A stretch of DNA of 64,000 nucleotides, from contig NADL03000600.1 in NCBI GenBank assembly GCA_002205965.3, positions 62,001 through 126,000 of the forward strand, given 5' to 3'. Position numbers and translations under genes: made by a program. Origin of the DNA: Kappaphycus alvarezii (lineage: Eukaryota; Rhodophyta; Florideophyceae; Gigartinales; Solieriaceae). Shown here piece by piece: positions 47,901 to 60,222 of the stretch (position 1 is its first letter; each line of letters opens with the position of its first letter). Under the pieces are notes generated by a model. That model had not been told where the DNA came from. It was given only the letters and a program-made list of their open reading frames with translations, and searched no databases.

Positions 47901-49149
47901 CGCGAGGTTATTTAAAAGTTTTGTGTGCCTATTTGAGACATTATAATAACTTTAAAAATTACTGGAGTAAGGTTAAACGTTTTCCTGAAAAAAACAAATA
48001 ATTCCGATTTACTAATTAGAGATAAAAGAAAAAATCAAATGCCTTCCTGTTTTGCTCGTAGAGCTATTTTTATAAATCATTTATCTATCTATTTATCAGG
48101 TTCAAAAAAAAACTAACTTCAAACATAAGTAATTAGTTTCTTGGGAGATAGATAAGGAAAATTAGTTATTTCTTGATATATTCCCCTTTAAATTTAAATA
48201 ATCATGAATAAACACTTAGATATCTTATTTCATCCCCAAAAGTTTAAAAACGAGAAATCAAATACTCGGAAAGCTTTTGAGAAGGGCTTTGTATTATGTC
48301 AAATTGAGGCCAAAATATACTATCTGCTGAAATAAAGGGATAACTGTTTCTCAAAATAAAACTTTTGGGTATATGAAATATTTTAGATGTCTCACGTTTA
48401 GTTTGCGCTAGAAAACTATTTACAATGGAAAAAATATTTGTTTGGTCCTGTATATCACCAAATAAATAGGGTTTAGAATCTTTAAATAATATATCTCTAG
48501 GCCCAGACGAAAATATGGTATTCCTTTGGGTACCGAAATATGAAATTGTTTCTTTTTAGCAGCAATCCCATGATATATTTAGAAATTAAAGAATATAAAC
48601 TAATGATATGAGTATTGTGAAATGTAGCTTGCAAAACATGAACTTTTCATTCTAAAGCCCATTGTAGTTCCTCAAAACCGTAATTAAATCAATTGGAAAC
48701 ATTTTTTTGTTTTTTCATCTAAAATCTTGGATAGAACATGCCGTAATCATATATTAACTTTAAACTATTTACTTCCTATTTCAAATAATCCAATTTAGAA
48801 CCACTGTTGCCAGTAATTTCCATTCTTTTGTTCATATTGTGGCACTATAAAAGTATTAAGTCAAAAGACAGCAATCCCCGGTTTTATAGTAAAGTACATT
48901 CATGAGCATATTTATCCTTTATTTCGTTGCAACTGCGACCATTTAGGTATATAAAAATACGACTTTGCATTACTTAAATGATTAGTCTTTCACGAATTAT
49001 TTCTTGCTATGAGAATCTTCGGATATTCTTTACATAATAGTGTGCTGGCGTTCCAACTTTATCAGGCTGAGCATCCATTGGCTTGTCTATTTAAGCGGGC
49101 AGCTAAAGCAGAAATATTTTGCAGACCGGATAAAGTTAAATCAGTAACG
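44946..49149. other. AT-rich, no gene recognised
   Basis: Very AT-rich with only short, low-complexity frames. It forms the upstream flank of the exonuclease gene; no clear promoter element could be singled out. Confidence 0.5.
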
Positions 49150-49176
49150 TAAAATATTGTTTCCAAAGACTTTAGA

Positions 49177-50100
49177 ATGTCCAGAGCAATGAAATTCTCG
49201 AGTAGAAGAAGAAATAGATCACTTTATCCCGACGAAAGGCCAATTATTGTATGGGATACAGAGACAACTGGATTAAGTCCAAAAAAGAATCACCTTGTCG
49301 AAATAGGAATGATGGAACTTCCAATCACTGCGCCAAGTTCCTCCGTGTACACATTTTCATCCTTAATTCACCCTCCTAATACTAAAATGCCTCGTTCGGC
49401 TTCAAGGGTTCACGGAATAACTAATTCAATGATGCAGGACGCTCCCTCATTTCAAGCGGTCTGGTCCGAAGTTGTAGAGTATGTAGAGCAAGTTTCATCT
49501 GGTCGCGGACGGCCAATATTGATCGCCCATAATTTGCAGTTCGATATTTCCTTTCTTCGTGAAGAACTCAAGAGAATTGGAATGGATATTCCTGATTGGG
49601 ATTTTGCCTGTTCTCTAAGGGATATCGCTCACGTCCTTTGGCCGGGAGAGAAAGCCAGCCTGGCTGCGTTGGGAGATAAATTCAATATTGTGAACGATGA
49701 GGCACATCGTGCTCTTTGTGATGTGGTAGTTACTGCGGAAATTTTGAAATATGCTGACATGGAGCTCAAGGAGACTTCAAGAAGAAAAGGAAATTTAATT
49801 ACGCGCGATGGAGAATGTATCCGAGAAATGATAGAAAAGGCTGCGATGAGACGAAATAATGGTATTTCTGGTGATTCACACCGATGTTTAAGCCCTAATG
49901 GATCCAATAGCGTGACAAAAAAATCCACAGCAGGTTTTTACATAACACCAACAGGAATTCTGTGGCATTATAATAGGGCTTGTGAAAGACTTGACTTTGC
50001 AAATACGATTAGAAAAGTTAGCTCATTGCCTTCCGGTAAAATTGCCTGCAAGCAATGCGTTAATAATGAAAATATAGATAGCAGGGACCCTAAGAAATGA
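49177..50100 (+). CDS. DEDDh (DnaQ-like) 3'-5' exonuclease with C-terminal His/Cys module
   Basis: Intact 307-codon gene. An in-frame TAA at 49150 precedes the ATG at 49177, so this is the first possible start (a second Met is codon 5). All five DEDDh residues are present: D27 and E29 (WDTETTG), D123 (HNLQFDISFL), H177 and D182 (AHRALCD). Such enzymes remove nucleotides from the 3' end of DNA or RNA using two metal ions. The first 15 residues are rich in Arg/Ser with no acids, which could be an organelle-targeting or nuclear signal; plant DPD1-type organelle nucleases are one family analogy. Residues 190-250 form a charged linker. Residues 253-295 contain YITPTGILWH264, C269 and C291-x2-C294, the arrangement of a small metal-binding domain of the type T.+G..YH....C......C..C. 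No introns, stops or frameshifts are seen, and base composition is higher in G+C than the surrounding desert. Substrate is unknown. Confidence 0.93.
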   Translation: MSRAMKFSSRRRNRSLYPDERPIIVWDTETTGLSPKKNHLVEIGMMELPITAPSSSVYTFSSLIHPPNTKMPRSASRVHGITNSMMQDAPSFQAVWSEVVEYVEQVSSGRGRPILIAHNLQFDISFLREELKRIGMDIPDWDFACSLRDIAHVLWPGEKASLAALGDKFNIVNDEAHRALCDVVVTAEILKYADMELKETSRRKGNLITRDGECIREMIEKAAMRRNNGISGDSHRCLSPNGSNSVTKKSTAGFYITPTGILWHYNRACERLDFANTIRKVSSLPSGKIACKQCVNNENIDSRDPKK

Positions 50101-53100
50101 AATTCATTTTAATTGTACGTTGAATGCTTCATCACTTTTGGAAAACAGCTACCCAATCACTGGTACTTAGAAGAGGAAATATATTTTGGGTGAGCGAAAT
50201 TTGCAACCATTGCAGAGGACAATATCATGCCTACCTGGAACATATAGGAAAAATCTGATTATTTGGGCTATTGATTAGTACAGGAATCTTTTCACAGCTC
50301 ATGTGCAATATTACAAACGGATATAGGACTTTTTCACACCGCTGTGTACTATACCATGAAAGCTATGTAATCTCCTTAACCATATGAATAAATCAATCTG
50401 CAATTTCATCATTTTGATCTTTACCATGTCAGTAGTAATCGACAAAAAAAATATAGATTGACGCACGTGTAGACAGTTTTGAAGAGGACCGTTTCGATTA
50501 AAGCAGTCCTAATATTTTATTTTTGAATAACTCACTGTTCTTGAATACAACTATTCTGTTTCTATATGGCCAAAATGGTGCTTAAATTTATTTAATTGCC
50601 GTTACTGTAAGATTTTTGCGTAGCTAAATATTAAAATTATCTATGTATTTACAATTAAAGATAATTTATTGAAACAAAATAAAACACACTGTTCTATCAT
50701 TTAATATTAAACATAATAAGAGATGTTTCAGTTTCACGGAATTATACTTACACTGAAAGTGTTAAAATTTATTTTTTTACTTCATACGCAGTAATGATAT
50801 GATAAACAGAAAAATTCAGAAAGGAGGTAAAATTTTTCTTGGTCCTTTTTTCCGACGGTCACATTCATAAAAAACCGTTTGCTTTCCGACGGTGCTCCAT
50901 ACAATCAATACTATACACATATCTTTAGTTAAGATACCATAATTCCTTTATTTTCACTGTATATGCAAAGAATCCAATTTCCTTTCAATTTACGGAAAAT
51001 TCAACACACTTTTCGACGGATTATGAAATTGAGATTTTTCTCCATGAACATTTCCATATGCCCATGATAATCTTAAAAAAATTAAACTTGTATTTATTTC
51101 CAGAATTATCCCCTCGTCCCATGAGTGAGTTTTTGCTTCCTTATTCTTAAGTATTTACATCAAAATCGTTTTATACTGACCTGGATCTCAACTTGAAATG
51201 ATTGATATCTCCATTTTCGCGCCATACACGCAAAAGAACTGAAATCAGCTGTGCTTCGAATTCGTTTTCCGTCAGGTGAAGTTTCTTATAGTATAGAGCA
51301 TCAAGAAATGTTCACAGATATTCTAGACACTTGAAGTATTCACGTAGTCTTACTTATGAATAAAAATAAGATATACGCCTAATTTGGACCAAAAATGACG
51401 TACACTGAAGCTCTCGCGAACAGAAATAAAATTTCAGAGAGAAAATTTTTCTTAATGGCTTTCATCGAGAGTAATGAGGTAATTGATTACGTATTCAGAA
51501 ATTAACAGGTGGCAGTAATGTAGAAAAATATTTACGTCATTCACTATTGGGTTATTCAAGGTTGTTTTTGACAATATACTGACTAAGACCACTCCTCAGG
51601 AATTATTGATTGCTACACATATATGTGACCACGCTAAAATGCTGTTCATTTAATCAGAATCTCCATATCTTCCCTTGCAGGCAAGAGGGAGTATTTGAGA
51701 ATCTAATCCAACATATTCCTCCTCAATTTTGATTTAAGTGGAAAACAATGTTATGAAATAAATCGTTTCTTTTTTCGTAAGCTTAACTGCTTACAGTAAT
51801 GATTGAGTATTGAACAGGATCGATTTATCTGTCTTCGTAGAATTTCTAAATATCCTTCTTATTTCAAATGTCACAGAGCAAGGAAAAAGAGGCTCAAGAA
51901 ACTACACCGCTGACATTGATATCGTGACAAATCTTCCATATTTCTTCATGAAAAGGACGTTTTATCAATACTCAATCCAGTAGAAGTTGTTAAAATAAAT
52001 AATAATTCGAATATCCTCTCATAAAACATTACTAAACCCGAACTGAATTTTCCATGAAATTCATAACACCGTGTATTATGCTAACTAAATACTCCAAGTA
52101 ACTGACCTTTTTGATATACCCTGAGATTTTCCTGGGAAATTACCTTCCGCTATATTACTTTACAGCGAAACGGCATCACTTTCAGATTTAGGAAATGGTT
52201 ATTCTCCTTGAAACTCTTACTTTTTTTGGCTTTGATTAAAACTAGGGTTTTGACGTTGAAGATGCTCTCCTTTGAAATAAAAGCTATAGCTGTAAAATTC
52301 ATCTCCGTAATGGAAATTTTTTGTATTGCAGAATTTCTTTTCTCGAAAAGAAAACTCCGCAGATTTACCTGCCAATTGATCCGATTGATCTTCTTTCTGC
52401 CTTCTTATAACAGCTATAATTTATAATCCTTTGATAATACTCTCTTAAAGAATCGGAAACGTATTAAATTGTCATTGGCGAAAACCTCTTGTCCGGCATC
52501 AAAATGTGCTATACTCCTTTCCACCACTAATTATTGTTGAGAGAATTGTATGTACTAATTGCAAATGATGTCCTGCGCTTTTGTTTTGCTCTCCGTCATT
52601 TACTATCGAAGTAATAAAAGTTAAGCGGCTTTATTGAATACACCCCTCTTTTAAAGAGTATACGACTGAGCAAGAGATCCATAGATGTCGTTCGAGTCCA
52701 TTTTCTTAAGGAAATCTAATTTAACTTTTGCATGAAACCTTTTTTTTATTCACACAATTCCTGAGGAGCTTGAAGTTCAAGATCACGTAGTTACCAGATT
52801 CTTTTGTTATAAGACAGTAGAGAGTAAACAATTCGGGCTAAAATTCCAACCAGGTGTCTTTCAAATGGAAGAGGATCTTCATTGGATTCTCCTTACAAAT
52901 TTTCCGCCCATCAAGAAATTTTTGTACACAAGAAAGAGGGGATGACGTTTGAAAGGTAGTTTTGATATAAAATAAATATATGCATTCGTAAATAAGCTCA
53001 TGATTCAGGACTGACGGTACAGTATCATGGCATACTTCTGACGTGTCCAACCAGAAACTCCGCTTGTTTTCGATATTGTGGCTTTCTTCCTTCCGGAGCT

Positions 53101-53299
53101 TGGTTTATACATTCCTCCGCGCTTTAACTTTAAAAGCGCTGCTACAGTAAGTTTGAATGGCGCCTTATAGCAGGCATGTTTCCCCACAAAATTTCGACCA
53201 CTGACCAATATGAACTGTATACCGTGGCTGGAAATAAAATTATTCTGGAGCAGGACTGTAAATTCAGTAACTCGTTCTATTTCAAGTTATGATTACGGC
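50101..53299. other. AT-rich, no gene recognised
   Basis: Downstream of the exonuclease stop only chance frames occur (for example 52208-52426, 52838-53050, 53005-53208). No domain is readable. Confidence 0.5.
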
Positions 53300-55155
53300 T
53301 GCGGCTACATGATTAGATCTGATACACGATCACATTCATCCTGAATAGTGATGATTACGATACGCCTAGTGCGGCACCTTCAAGACAGACTAATGCTTGA
53401 GTGTCCTTCAAACTTTTGGGATCCTATATAAAATGATACCCGCAAATAACCATAAGCAAAAGAATAATCAGACCTGCGGCGAAGGAATCTTTTGCATTCG
53501 CCTACCACGGCCGACTATTTCAGGCTCTGCCAGCAAAAATGCTGTGGTCATAGTATCTCAGGACCGTCAGGTGGAGAGGTTAACGGGACTCGGTAGCTGC
53601 AGTCCGATCGTCGCACAGCCGAGGTTAATGGTATTGTAAAATAGAACAGGTCTAGTTGGCATTAAGGAAACATTTGAGAGATTACTGTGGCCAGGAGAGG
53701 GGACAATAAGATGATTACCCCGCAGATCTGATCGCAGTCTGGGAGTGGAACCAATTCTTTGTGAACTTTCTCTTGCCCAGCCGAAGGTGGGAATTACTGT
53801 GCGTTGGGTAAAGAAGTACATTCGGCTATTACTGAGGCATTCTTCAGGCGGCACAGTCACGCAATGTCGCTTGAAGGGCGTTTCTCGCAATAATCCCGAT
53901 GTATTCAACCTCACCTCATCGAATATTTTTGCCTCATTGGAGCTTTGGAAGCATCCTTACAGTCTCTTCAAATTTTTAATCAGTTCCAAATGTGTAGTTA
54001 CCATCCTCCAACAGCAGAAACCAGCCAACTGCTCAAAATCGTGGACGACAAATACAGACCTGCAAATGTAGCTTATCCAAACACCTGCCAGGTCACACCG
54101 TGGCTATCCCTTGGAGAGCTCAGCTCCCAATCATGTAGGCGGATTTGAGGCGAGTTTGATATGGATTCTTCGATGATGCTCGCTAAATTTGGTTATGGCA
54201 CTAATCAAGTCATTGCTGTTTCGGTGAGCACTGATGAATTTAACGGGCAGTTTGGGAAGGGCAGTGTGCATTAATAAGTTTCCATTTAGATTTCAAGAAG
54301 CGATGAAGGTTTGCAATCGATGTGGTGCGGTAATATCGATACTGTCAAGGTCCTCTGAATTGTATATGCTCCAGAAAAGGCAAGAAGTTGAAAATTTCTA
54401 CTTAGGGCCGATGGAGACTTAGGATGATGAGAATCGGTGTAGAGAGCGAGGATGACCTCAAAAGACGTAATATTGAGGCTGCTTTTGGCTTTCGGAACGG
54501 TGAATAGATGGGAATCCATGCGTTATTACGAGTCTGATGAGTTTCACTGTGGCGCGTAATTCTTATCTGCATTGATTTTCTAAGGTAGAAGTTAAAACTA
54601 GCCCCTCTGATGAAGATAACTGGAGTTCAAAAAAGTCCGACATAGCGTAAGTATTGGAGTATTATGATGCCCCAAGTTTCTCACTCGTTTGTACAGCAGC
54701 GAAATGTAATGCGATTAGACTCAATCAACAATTGCTGCATGTCTAACCTGAACTCGTTCCTCACCGAAAATCAACCTGGAAAAATATGTAGCTCATCTGT
54801 GACAAACGGTATGCTATTGAGACGCAGCATGACTTCTGTTATCCGTCAAGCGGTGAGTGCCTTCGTACGTCTCTTTCAAATACGATCTACTCGGTAGAAA
54901 GGGAGCAGATAACGGGAGCGTTTCTTGCGAAATATTCTGTTCACAGAAAAAGCGTTGGTGCTGCATGGGGACGGATAGAAGGCAGATTTGGTCAATATAA
55001 TTTAAGCAATGTTGCGAAAAGACATATAAAGACCCTTTTTTAATGGCCTGACGATCAAAAGTCGAGGTCTAACAAGCACGAATCTAATGATTTTAAAATG
55101 AATTTGAAAACACCGACTACATTATCGTGGATTAAGCCGAAAATGTTGTCTAGGA
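53300..55155. other. Less AT-rich island, decayed coding sequence suspected but unassigned
   Basis: Composition rises and frames of 60-115 codons occur on both strands (53567-53914 minus, 53745-54071 plus, 54664-54897 plus), as is typical of broken coding DNA. I could not extract a recognisable motif in any frame, so neither strand nor family is given. Confidence 0.3.
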
Positions 55156-55207
55156 ATATCAGGGCAGTTTACAAGATATATTTCTAGCTTGTAAACTGCC
55201 CTGATAT
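55156..55207. repeat. Perfect 20-bp inverted repeat with 12-nt loop
   Basis: Left arm 55156-55175 and right arm 55188-55207 are exact reverse complements (ATATCAGGGCAGTTTACAAG and its complement). The loop is 55176-55187 and is A/T-rich. Partial pairing may continue outward (AAAATGT on the left, ACATTTTT on the right). It could be a hairpin RNA, a foldback end or a replication stem-loop; nothing in the sequence decides. Confidence 0.9.
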
Positions 55208-55371
55208 CCCGACATTTTTGACCGCATCGGGGATATTTACCTGAAGATCTTAGAGAAGAAAATTTTTCGATAGAGGAGATGGTTCTCGAAGAATAAATCA
55301 TAGAAGCGTATACTTATTTGAAAAAGAAATAGAACAAGGAAGCCAAATTCCAAAGTAAACAAATAAATTAG

Positions 55372-55648
55372 TTACATTTCGGCTTTTTTGGGTGTCTGGA
55401 CCTCAAACTGGACTCTCTTTTCAGCCGATGGAGGGTTTGAATCCAAGATGTAGGAATTCGGTATATCATTAAGTTTCTTGTACGTCGTTATATTTATCTT
55501 TATCGACGCATCGACAATGTTATGGTTGACCGCGATCCATTGCTTCGTTCTAATCTCTCCATTCTGATAGTACTGGATTCTTGCAACTACAGGTCTCAAT
55601 CTGAAGTAAGAGAATTTGTGCAGCTTTTCTATCGCTGAGTACAGTCCG
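55372..55648 (-). CDS. Possible terminal exon or small protein, unrecognised
   Basis: A minus-strand frame runs from just after TATTTAG (acceptor-like, preceded by T-rich TTTTTCG) to a TAA at 55372-55374. It encodes about 92 residues, starting SIGLYSAIEKLHKFSYFRLR and including IQYYQNGEIRTKQW and ending TPKKAEM. Composition is balanced and the frame is longer than expected by chance. No start Met precedes it except an internal alternative codon, so it would need an upstream exon, which was not found. The strand-like text vaguely recalls small-virus capsid proteins, but this is too weak to claim. Confidence 0.3.
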
Positions 55649-57549
55649 ATGGACTAAATAGTTACGAAAAACTGTATCTTTCATGTAATTCGTGAATGAA
55701 TTGAGATACCTTTGCAAGAAAAACTTCTCGATCGGAAAAATTTGTTCCGAACTGTAGTATTTCAGCCCCTATGATTTAGATAGATACCCAAGCTTGCTTT
55801 GATCTTTATCAATCAATTATTACATCGTATGCGGCCCTATTCCTCGCAGGCAGATGTATCCCTTATACGTAGCCTATCTAACCATACGAAGTTTTTCCTG
55901 TGCTTTTGTCTAAGAAGGAAATTTTGGGGAAATTATTAACGTGAACAGGAGCCAGATAGGCCTACGACGGTGATATTTTCTTAAATTTTTGAAAAAATTT
56001 GTCGGCAGTAAGTAAGCTTGCGATGGTTAGTCGAGAGACGGATTGGTGCAGGTAGCTGGCAGCGAAAGCAGATGGTGATAAAAGTACGCAATATTGCTGA
56101 ACAAATTGGGTGATAAAGTCAAGCTTTTGACGGATGTGAACTCCTGCGGTGGAAAAGGCATTGGAATTTGTTTCCAGCGTTCTTTCATTACATGTATCTA
56201 ATTGATGCCCCTTAAATATTCCTGCGTGCGAATTCATACGGAAAAGTTATTTAGTGTATTTTGAGTCCATCGAAGATGAGATTCCATGGGAAGTTAGTCG
56301 AAAAGTTTGAAGGGAGCAGAAATATGACCATTGGACTCAGATAACAACTTTTCATCTCCTTTTAGCAACATTTCGACCTCAACTGTGTAAATGTGTAGGG
56401 TAAAGTATCTAAAATAGTCTCTGTGGCGAAAAAGGGTCGTTAAACACCAGGGATTTGACGAAATAAAAGCTCACGAGTTCGACGGTCAACTGTCATAGAA
56501 TACTGATTTCAAAAATTCTGTTCCCGGTCTTTAACAATTTCCAGATATGCCGTTTAGTCAATACCAGACACAGCGTTCGAAATAATATCGTCCGGTCGAG
56601 GGATAGTTTCGCAGACTGGAGGTAGTCACTTTTGGTGTCTATGGATGCCAGTCTGAATCCTAAGAAAACAGCTGTAGATATCAGAAGACGAATCGTCGGT
56701 ACCTATACTGTAGGTAAATCTTTCCAAATCAAATCCTTATTACGGTAATAGTTTCCATGAGGATCCATATGACACTTTAGTTCCAATGTTTCATTCTCTC
56801 CAACAGATTTGAATCAGAAAAATTATTGAAATAGAAAAAGTTTTCTATTCGGGGTAGCTACCAAATATAAACTTATTCAAAGATACATTCGTCATTCGCT
56901 ATTATATCGCGAATAGCTTTGACCTTGTGGTATCTAATCAAGCTCATAATCAGATAATAGCAATTACAAATAAGTCGCTTGACCCCTTTGATAATTTTCG
57001 GCTCACAAATCTTCAGTTTGTATCCCTAGACTGAATTTTTAGGTGACAAATTTCCTTCCGTCTGTTTTGAGGAGTTTTTCCACGCTTTTTGAATGCATGA
57101 TTATGAAAGAAACGACTGGAATCTTTGTACCAAACATGTCATTGCAAAACTTCATTTGCTGCATTCTTATGTCCTTCATCGGAAAGTTAACAAGTTTCAA
57201 CTGCTTATTAGACAAAAAAACGTGTGATATCAGATGAGAGGTTCGCAAATATTGCTCTTCATTAAAAATTTATGAAACATTCTTTTCCTGACGAAGCTAG
57301 AGAGTGTCGCAGCCTTTACCAAGGTATCCTGTGTCACTGTCAGGTGGATCAGCAGTGAGCGCCTAATTATGATCCCGATGGATTCTAGAATCTTTTCTTT
57401 CATTGTTAATCCTCCCTTGGAGCCTCTCCCACCTCGTTGAACAGCGGTTATTAAACCACTGATGTTTTGATAATGTATGCTCACCATATTCATCCAGGCT
57501 TGATGAAGATCGAAGGAAAAAGTACCTTATGTTGTCGAAATCCTCCAGA
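55649..57549. other. No firm gene
   Basis: Frames on both strands (55962-56237 minus, 57039-57248 minus, 57230-57493 minus) have no readable domain. The 57230-57549 part may be the 3' continuation of the retroelement integrase to its right. Confidence 0.3.
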
Positions 57550-58450
57550 AGAAAGCCTTTCGAGTCTATAAGAGCATCTTCGTACGCAATCATGATCTGC
57601 ATTTAATTGTGATCCTGACGACTGGAGAAGAAAATGTAATGCACTTTGGATGACGGGACAAAACCAACTTTCCGCGTTCCCCTCTTCTCCTCTGGCTTGG
57701 CTTAATACACACCTTCGTACTTCTCCCAAGCAGTCATGGGGTTAAAGTTTGGTGTTTTACTCTCATCGACAAACGTAAGGGCTCCGCGGGCGACCGAGCT
57801 TGGTCAATATTTTGCGGTTCGTTCTCTTGAGGAATGTTAAGAATTTCAAGCATATAACCTCTGTCCATTTCAAATCTGCCAATATCTTCCTCTCTTTAAA
57901 AATGCTTTTCATGAATGCTCCCCGCAATAAAATCTCCTCCATCTACTTTTTTTCAACCAAAGCTGCGTATCAAGGAATCTAACTTCAATTCCTTGATGCT
58001 CAGCATTTTTTGGCCAAGCATGCTTGGCGTCCTAAATGAGTCTCTGAACAATGATTCTAATAACTTCACGATTTCTCTCAACAATTCCTAGCTTTTTGTA
58101 GGGTCTAGCCGGGGTTATTTAAGTATCAGAACGGAACTACCGAAGCGCATTCGTAAAAGCCTTGTCGAAGGACTAGATGTCAGCGGAAAACTTTAGAGGA
58201 ACACAATAGGCACTGATCTTATTCGACCAAAACCATTTGCTGCAATATCCGTATCAGTAGAGGGAATCGTCGTAGCTACCGAAAATCCTATATGTGAATC
58301 AATAATATACAGGATTTTTTCATATTCCAACTCAGAGATGAACATGTAATCAACTTGGACTTGTTCGTTGAACTCTCCAAAAATCCTTTGATTGAGAACT
58401 TACGCAGTTGGAGAATTATTCCTGTTTCTCTACATTATTTTCACTCCTCA
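57550..58450 (-). pseudogene. Retroelement integrase relic of a third type
   Basis: On the minus strand one frame reads FGEFNEQVQVDYMFI with the first core Asp at 58349-58351, then ILYIIDSHIGFSVATTIPST. A shifted frame gives FDKAFTNALR, ITPARPYKKLGIVERNREVI with the catalytic Glu at 58077-58079, and VQRLI. The likely second Asp is at 58179-58181, about 34 residues before the Glu. Further left come RFEMDRGYM and LNIPQ, then AWEKYEGVY and MQIMIAYEDALID (about 57555-57750), consistent with the C-terminal region of such integrases. It differs in detail from both the copia integrase at 21.6 kb and the gypsy ones. There are multiple stops and frame changes, and no RT is assignable nearby. Confidence 0.6.
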
Positions 58451-60222
58451 AAAGCAAACTTCAATGCTTGAAGAAGGAAAGGGATAATTACTTCTCCTCT
58501 TTCTCAAAGCAATAACACATCACTACAGTGCAAGTGTAAATAACCACGCAATTGGTTAGCTTTCCACAATCTTCCAACACCAAAAATTTTCAGTAAATGC
58601 AGCATAGTTCGCAACATAAGATTTAAGAGCCTATTAATAAGTGCTTAAAGAGGATGAATTATTCGTTACACAACAAGTTACGCACGGATAAGTTCAAATT
58701 AAAGCTCAGCAAGTTTATTATTTTAAGCGGTAGACCGTAGTTCCGTTTTGGAGCTGCCAAGAACTCCTGTAGTACGAGGAAGTATTTTCAGACCCAAGCT
58801 CGCACGGTTGAAAAAAATATCGTTGCTAAGGAAACTTAATAAGTCACCATTTTTGATAAAGAAGGCTATACAAAATCGTTAGCACAAATATAATAATCAG
58901 CATATCCCATATACCATTTGCAACGTTGGCATCACTGTAATTTTTTTCAAACCATGCTGGAATGGCTGACAATAAAAGTTAGAGGCACGAATTTAGTATC
59001 CAAAGCACTGCGAAGCCCCTTTGCGTACTTGATTCCACTCACAATCCTCTGAAAGCCTTCACCCTCAATCTTGTTTACATTACTTTATCCGAGGGAAACA
59101 TCCGATTTTCTTCCGCTGGACGAAACAAGACTCATTCGCCTGAAGCGCCATTTGAGCTTCTGTGGAACTCCTTTTTTCTTTCTTTCGCGGCTTTTAGGGT
59201 TCCCTTATTATTTTGGTAATGTAGTTCAAGTTAGAAAACTCAAAACTAACTTAAGTATGGCAACGCTCACTACAGCCTTAATAGCAATCATCACTGGAAT
59301 CATCGCTTTTCCGTTTCTATTTGCGATGATTTGAGCCTTCCTCCGTATTGTTCTTATCCTTCTGGTCGTTCGGAATTTTATCCCTAGCTTTGTACAAACT
59401 CAACTGGTATTTTTAATCTTCGAATACCCCTAGTTTATTTTTTTCATTCGTAATCGTGCTACATGAAGGAACGAAGCTGAGATAGCACAGAGTTTAGCCC
59501 TTTTTATATTGCTCTCAGTATGGTTATTCGTTCGAGCAAGCTGGTTTATTTTTCTCAATAATGTAACTGCATAACCCAAATGGAGAGAGCAAGGACGAAT
59601 TTGAGGAAACAAAAGCTTCACAGCCTGCGAAGAGTCTGTTGGTGAAGATTCTTCAGACTCCATTTCGGGAACTCGTACAGTGAGGCGATCAATTGACTCA
59701 AAATCCCTTTCACTTCAGGCAGTGGATTTAGTGAACCATCAAATTTATTAAGACATACCAATATAATTTATCGGTTCCCTATAACACTGGTTGGCTATAT
59801 TATTACTTCAGTACCGTACTTCAGAAACCAAAATCGTACATAGCATGGTACCACTGAATTCATTCACTCAATTTCATCGGTATGGCATGGACAAATATTA
59901 CTGATATAAATGCAACACTCCAATGTTTTCATTTTTTGCGGGAAATATACAGCTATAAAATAGTACAAAATCTTCTTTAACAGAAGGTAACAATGTTACA
60001 CCAGTAACATATCAACTTGTTCTAATTGTAAATTGAAATTTGGTATCACTACTTTTTGATTACAAAGATTTTGTTCATAGAGAAAGAAACCAAAATCACT
60101 AACTTTCAATATTCATCAACAGATTGCTCATTAAACTCAGAGGCAAGTCATAAGATGTTGCATCCTATTTTTATTGCATCATTGAGGACATGATCGTATT
60201 ATTGATGGCAGAAGTGATTCTG
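58451..60222. other. No gene recognised
   Basis: Mixed-composition DNA between two decayed coding regions. An 87-codon plus frame (59071-59334) ends in a hydrophobic stretch (TTALIAIITGIIAFPFLFAMI) that would be membrane-spanning if translated, but it has no support as a gene. Confidence 0.3.

Noticed and set aside
55372-55648. Viral capsid assignment for the exon-like frame
   Set aside because: Resemblance is limited to general strand-like composition, and no replication protein was found nearby.
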